A stretch of DNA of 64,000 nucleotides from an uncultured Clostridia bacterium (GTDB taxonomy: Bacteria > Bacillota > Clostridia > Lachnospirales > Lachnospiraceae). A program made the translations under genes and the position numbers. The notes below the pieces were generated by a model. It ran no database searches, was not told the DNA's origin, and was given only the letters and a program-made list of their open reading frames with translations. Within the stretch, counting starts at the first letter, position 1, and the number at the start of each line of letters is the position of its first letter. Where the stretch lies: NCBI GenBank assembly GCA_937895705.1, contig CALBKM010000037.1:1-64000 (forward strand), written 5' to 3'. Of the stretch, positions 60,781 to 64,000 are shown in pieces.

Positions 60781-62834
60781 AAAGATTTTATGAGGCACTT
60801 ATCAATAAACGTAAGTTAATCATTGTGCTTTTTTCAGTGCTATTTGTTGTTTCTTTTGTATGCAGCCGGTTGGTGGAGGTTAACTACGATATGGCTGATT
60901 ATCTGCCGGACAATACGGCCTCGACGGTCTCGATGGAGCTGATGCGGGAGGAGTTTGACGGAGGGATTCCGAATACGCGCGTAATGATAAAGGAGGTTAC
61001 CGTTCCGGAAGCTTTGGAATATAAGGATAGGCTGAAAAATGTGGAAGGTGTTACCGAGGTTTCCTGGCTGGACGATACAGTGGATATTTATGTTCCTTTG
61101 GCAACTTTAGATAAAGAAACGGTTGAAACTTATTACAAAGATAATGCAGCATTGTTCACTGTTACGATTGATGACGATTACCGTATCAGCGCGGTAGAAG
61201 AGATTCGGGGCATTGTAGGGGAGAAAGGTGCGCTGACGGGTACGGCTGTTTCTACGGCGGATGCGACAATGAATACGGTATCGGAGATTACGATGATTAC
61301 TGCGATTGCGGTAGTGTTTGTTTTTTTGGTTCTCCTTGTGACAACCACATCCTGGGCGGAGCCTTTGATTGTCCTTCTTGGCCTTGGAGTTGCTATCATT
61401 CTGAATAACGGAAGTAATTTGATTTTCGGGGAAATATCCTTTGTTACCAATGCGGCAGGAAGTGTACTGCAATTGGCGGTTTCGCTGGATTACTCGGTTT
61501 TTCTTTTACACCGTTTTGAAGAATGCAGAAAACAGAATCCGGAGCCGAAAACAGCAATGTTAGAAGCGTTGTGCAAAGCGACTTCGTCGATTCTTTCCAG
61601 TGGATTGACAACCGTTATCGGGTTCTTGGCACTTGTATTGATGCGGTTCCGTTTGGGGGCCGATTTGGGGCTGGCACTTGCCAAAGGCATTGCAATCAGC
61701 CTGATTACCGTATTTGTCTTTATGCCTGCACTCATTCTCTGTACCTATAAATGGTTGGATAAAACGGAGCATAAATCATTTGTGCCAAAGGTTGGATGGC
61801 TTGGAAGGGTTGTACGCAAAATAGCGGTGCCGATGGTGTGCGTATTTGCGGTTCTTATCGTACCTTCCTACCTCGGCTCAAATGCAAACAGTTACTTATA
61901 CGGTTCTTCCGAAATATTTGGTAGCAACACACGGTACGGAAGGGATACTACGGCGATTCACGAAGTGTTCGGACAGAGCGACACCTATGTTTTGCTGGTA
62001 CCGAAGGGGGATACCGCAACGCAAACCGCGCTATCGGAGGAATTGAATGAATTGCAGCAAATTAAAAGTATCATTTCCTATGTAGATATGGCCGGGGCAG
62101 AGATTCCTTCAGCATATCTGGATACTGATACACTTGCTTTACTGGAGGGCAAAAATTACAGTAGAATGGTGATTACTGCCAATGTGCCGTATGAAGGAGA
62201 AGAAACCTTCCTGCTTGTTGACAAAATCAGAGAAATTGCGGAAAGGTATTATCCGGGAGAAAATTATCTTGCAGGAGAGGGTGTCAGTACAAAGGATTTG
62301 ATGGATACCATTACCGATGATATGCTTTTTGTGAATCTGGTAGCAATCGGTGCGGTTTTTCTCGTTCTTCTTTTAACGTTGCGTTCTGTTTCTTTGCCGG
62401 TTATTTTGGTACTGTGTATTGAAACGGCGATTTGGCTCAATCTTTCGATCCCGTATTTTGGGGATACACCGATTTACTATCTTGCTTATTTAATTATTAG
62501 TTCTGTGCAGCTTGGGGCAACGGTGGATTATGCCATTTTGATGACAAATCGATATTGTGAAAAACGCCGGATATTTGATAAAAAGGAAGCAACGATACAA
62601 AATTTCTCGGATGTATTTCTATCGATTATGACATCGGGGAGCGTACTTGCAATTGTGGGATATTTGCTTTGCTGGATTTCTTCGAACCAGCTTCTTTCAC
62701 AGCTTGGTCGGTTCGTAGGCAGAGGTGCGGTTTTCTCGTTGATTATTGTGTTGTTTGTACTCCCCGGATTTCTTTATCTTTGTGACGGGATGATTATTCG
62801 GGAAAAAATAAAAAGAAAGGTGGAAGAAACATGA
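60777..62834 (+). CDS. MMPL/RND family exporter
   Basis: The 685-residue membrane protein has about twelve helices in the RND two-half design: a helix, a large external loop (about residues 30-175), a set of five helices, a repeat of the helix-loop (about residues 350-510), and five more helices. LQLAVSLDYSVFLLHRFEE and LGATVDYAILMTNRYCEK are the matching motifs with the proton-relay Asp in helix 4 and 10. MMPL proteins export lipids, siderophores or drugs. The start overlaps the small upstream gene (ATGA), and the next gene overlaps its stop. Confidence 0.92.
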   Translation: MKRFYEALINKRKLIIVLFSVLFVVSFVCSRLVEVNYDMADYLPDNTASTVSMELMREEFDGGIPNTRVMIKEVTVPEALEYKDRLKNVEGVTEVSWLDDTVDIYVPLATLDKETVETYYKDNAALFTVTIDDDYRISAVEEIRGIVGEKGALTGTAVSTADATMNTVSEITMITAIAVVFVFLVLLVTTTSWAEPLIVLLGLGVAIILNNGSNLIFGEISFVTNAAGSVLQLAVSLDYSVFLLHRFEECRKQNPEPKTAMLEALCKATSSILSSGLTTVIGFLALVLMRFRLGADLGLALAKGIAISLITVFVFMPALILCTYKWLDKTEHKSFVPKVGWLGRVVRKIAVPMVCVFAVLIVPSYLGSNANSYLYGSSEIFGSNTRYGRDTTAIHEVFGQSDTYVLLVPKGDTATQTALSEELNELQQIKSIISYVDMAGAEIPSAYLDTDTLALLEGKNYSRMVITANVPYEGEETFLLVDKIREIAERYYPGENYLAGEGVSTKDLMDTITDDMLFVNLVAIGAVFLVLLLTLRSVSLPVILVLCIETAIWLNLSIPYFGDTPIYYLAYLIISSVQLGATVDYAILMTNRYCEKRRIFDKKEATIQNFSDVFLSIMTSGSVLAIVGYLLCWISSNQLLSQLGRFVGRGAVFSLIIVLFVLPGFLYLCDGMIIREKIKRKVEET

Positions 62835-64000
62835 GACATGGAAAGAAAATGATATCTGTTTTAATACTGGGGAGTGTTTTACTCGGAATAACTCCGGTAT
62901 CGGCTCTTGCGGCTACAGAAAATACAACGAAAGAGGAAGTTGTATATGTAAATCTGAATGCGGATGGGTCAGTGAAAGAGATTAACGTAGTAAATATTTT
63001 TCATCTTGATGAGAGGGGTCAAATCGTTGATTACGGTGAATATGAAAGTCTCCGCAACATGACGTCTACCGACAAAATCGGCTATACCGATGAACTGGTT
63101 ACGATTGATGCAAAGGCCGGAGCACTTTATTATGAGGGGAAATTAAGCAGTAATAGTATCCCATGGAATATTGTAATTCGGTATTATATGGATGGAAAAG
63201 AATATTCTGCCAAAGAAATTGCAGGGAAAAGCGGTGCATTGAAAATTACGATGGAAATTACCGAGAATACCGAATGTGGCGGGAATTTTTTCGAAGGCTA
63301 TGCATTGCAGGCTTCTGTTACTCTGGATACGAAAAAATGTAGCAATATTCATGGGGAAGGTGCAACAGTAGCCAACGTGGGGAGTGATAAACAATTCACC
63401 TATACTGTTTTGCCGGGAAAAGGCGCCGATGTGGAGATTACCGCCGATGTTACCGATTTTGAGATGAGTAGTATTGCGATTAACGGAATAAAGCTTAATC
63501 TTGAAATCGAAATTGATGATGCCGAAATGCAAAGCAAGTTGGACGAGCTCAATGGTGCTGTGGGTGAGTTAGACAAAGGTGCGTCAGAGCTGAATGACGG
63601 TGCAAAGGAATTATATGACGGTACAACGCTACTGGATAATAAGGTGGAAGAATTGCATACCGGTGTGGGTAAATTGAGTGATGGTGCGGGCGGTTTGTCC
63701 GGCGGTCTTTCAGAAATCACAGCAAAAGAGAAAGAGTTGCTTGACGGTGCTTATGCCGCTTTCGCGGGACTTTGTGCTGCTTCCGAAACTGCATTGAACA
63801 CGGAACTTACAAAGAATGGCATGATGCCGGTTACGCTTACTCCGGAAAATTATGCAACGGTTTTGAATGAGATACTGAGAACGATGGAGTCTGATCGTGT
63901 GTATCCTGTGGTATATGAGAAAGCACTGTCAACGGTGACGTCACAAGTCGAAGCACAGGCAGAAGTTTTGTACTCACAAGCGGCATCGCAGACAGTATTG
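62831..64000 (+). CDS. Secreted YhgE/Pip-like protein of the MMPL operon (3' end outside window)
   Basis: The start at 62831 overlaps the exporter's stop by 4 bases. The frame stays open to the window end (390 residues visible). A signal peptide (MRHGKKMISVLILGSVLLGITPVSALAA) is followed by a beta-rich region and, from about residue 230, by LxDGAxxLxDG repeats (GELDKGASELNDGAKELYDGT, TGVGKLSDGAGGLSGGL), a coiled pattern typical of YhgE/Pip and other MMPL-partner proteins. It probably forms an external or membrane-linked partner of the exporter. TetR control is likely shared. Confidence 0.85.
   Translation, partial: MRHGKKMISVLILGSVLLGITPVSALAATENTTKEEVVYVNLNADGSVKEINVVNIFHLDERGQIVDYGEYESLRNMTSTDKIGYTDELVTIDAKAGALYYEGKLSSNSIPWNIVIRYYMDGKEYSAKEIAGKSGALKITMEITENTECGGNFFEGYALQASVTLDTKKCSNIHGEGATVANVGSDKQFTYTVLPGKGADVEITADVTDFEMSSIAINGIKLNLEIEIDDAEMQSKLDELNGAVGELDKGASELNDGAKELYDGTTLLDNKVEELHTGVGKLSDGAGGLSGGLSEITAKEKELLDGAYAAFAGLCAASETALNTELTKNGMMPVTLTPENYATVLNEILRTMESDRVYPVVYEKALSTVTSQVEAQAEVLYSQAASQTVL

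Noticed and set aside
1..64000. tRNA or rRNA genes
   Set aside because: No cloverleaf with a TTC-type T arm and no rRNA-like sequence was noticed on either strand, though a covariance search was not possible.

Overview
The window looks like a chromosomal segment of a motile, polysaccharide-using Gram-positive anaerobe of the class Clostridia, most likely the family Lachnospiraceae. The grounds are moderate GC, strong AAGGAGG ribosome binding sites, sigma-A promoters of TTGACA/TATAAT type, teichoic-acid genes (TagF, TagD), a FliW-CsrA flagellar cluster, a spoIIID remnant, and intracellular GH5 and GH8 glycosidases. Family level is inference; no rRNA is present.

Layout. 1-13.5 kb is mostly housekeeping: the 5' part of rpoD, a GH3 lipoprotein, a potassium channel cut by an in-frame stop, DUF402 and HAD proteins, a methyltransferase, topoisomerase IV (parE-parC), a coiled-coil protein and two tandem CPBP proteases. 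13.5-18.5 kb is a PHP-tagF-tagD cell-wall operon whose TagF is a 1254-residue three-domain fusion. At 18.5-20.9 kb lies a very unusual gene: complete ribosomal protein L10, BspA-like leucine-rich repeats, domain II of ribosomal protein L1 and a C-terminal membrane helix in one reading frame. 22-32.8 kb is a late flagellar cluster (flgM, flgN, two flgK, flgL, fliW, csrA, flaG, fliD, fliS, a FliT/FlgN-like chaperone), followed by a secreted protein, a GH5 enzyme, a membrane HExxH protein and a Sel1-repeat protein.

38.3-52.2 kb is a defence island. A TIR-like/trypsin-like membrane protein faces away from a complete type III-B CRISPR-Cas locus: cmr1, cas10, cmr3, cmr4, cmr5, cmr6, a DEDDh exonuclease, a CorA-like membrane protein, cas6, CRISPR array 1, cas2, a reverse transcriptase-Cas1 fusion and CRISPR array 2. 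The Cas10 has a GGDD cyclase motif but no HD nuclease domain, so interference probably depends on nucleotide signalling, with the CorA-like protein as effector. The DEDDh enzyme overlaps it and may degrade the signal or trim prespacers. Each array has the same duplicated leader of about 270 bp carrying its own promoter. RT-Cas1 could acquire spacers from RNA, but its RT motif C reads FADN instead of YADD.

52.4-64 kb holds a MORN protein, an AAA-like ATPase with an orphan VirD4-type ATPase, a transglutaminase-like protein, a GH8 exo-oligoxylanase, two flavodoxin-like reductases, a truncated spoIIID, and a TetR-controlled MMPL export operon whose last gene runs off the window. The strongest candidates for something undescribed are the L10-LRR-L1 membrane chimera and the exact composition of the type III-B RT-Cas1 locus.
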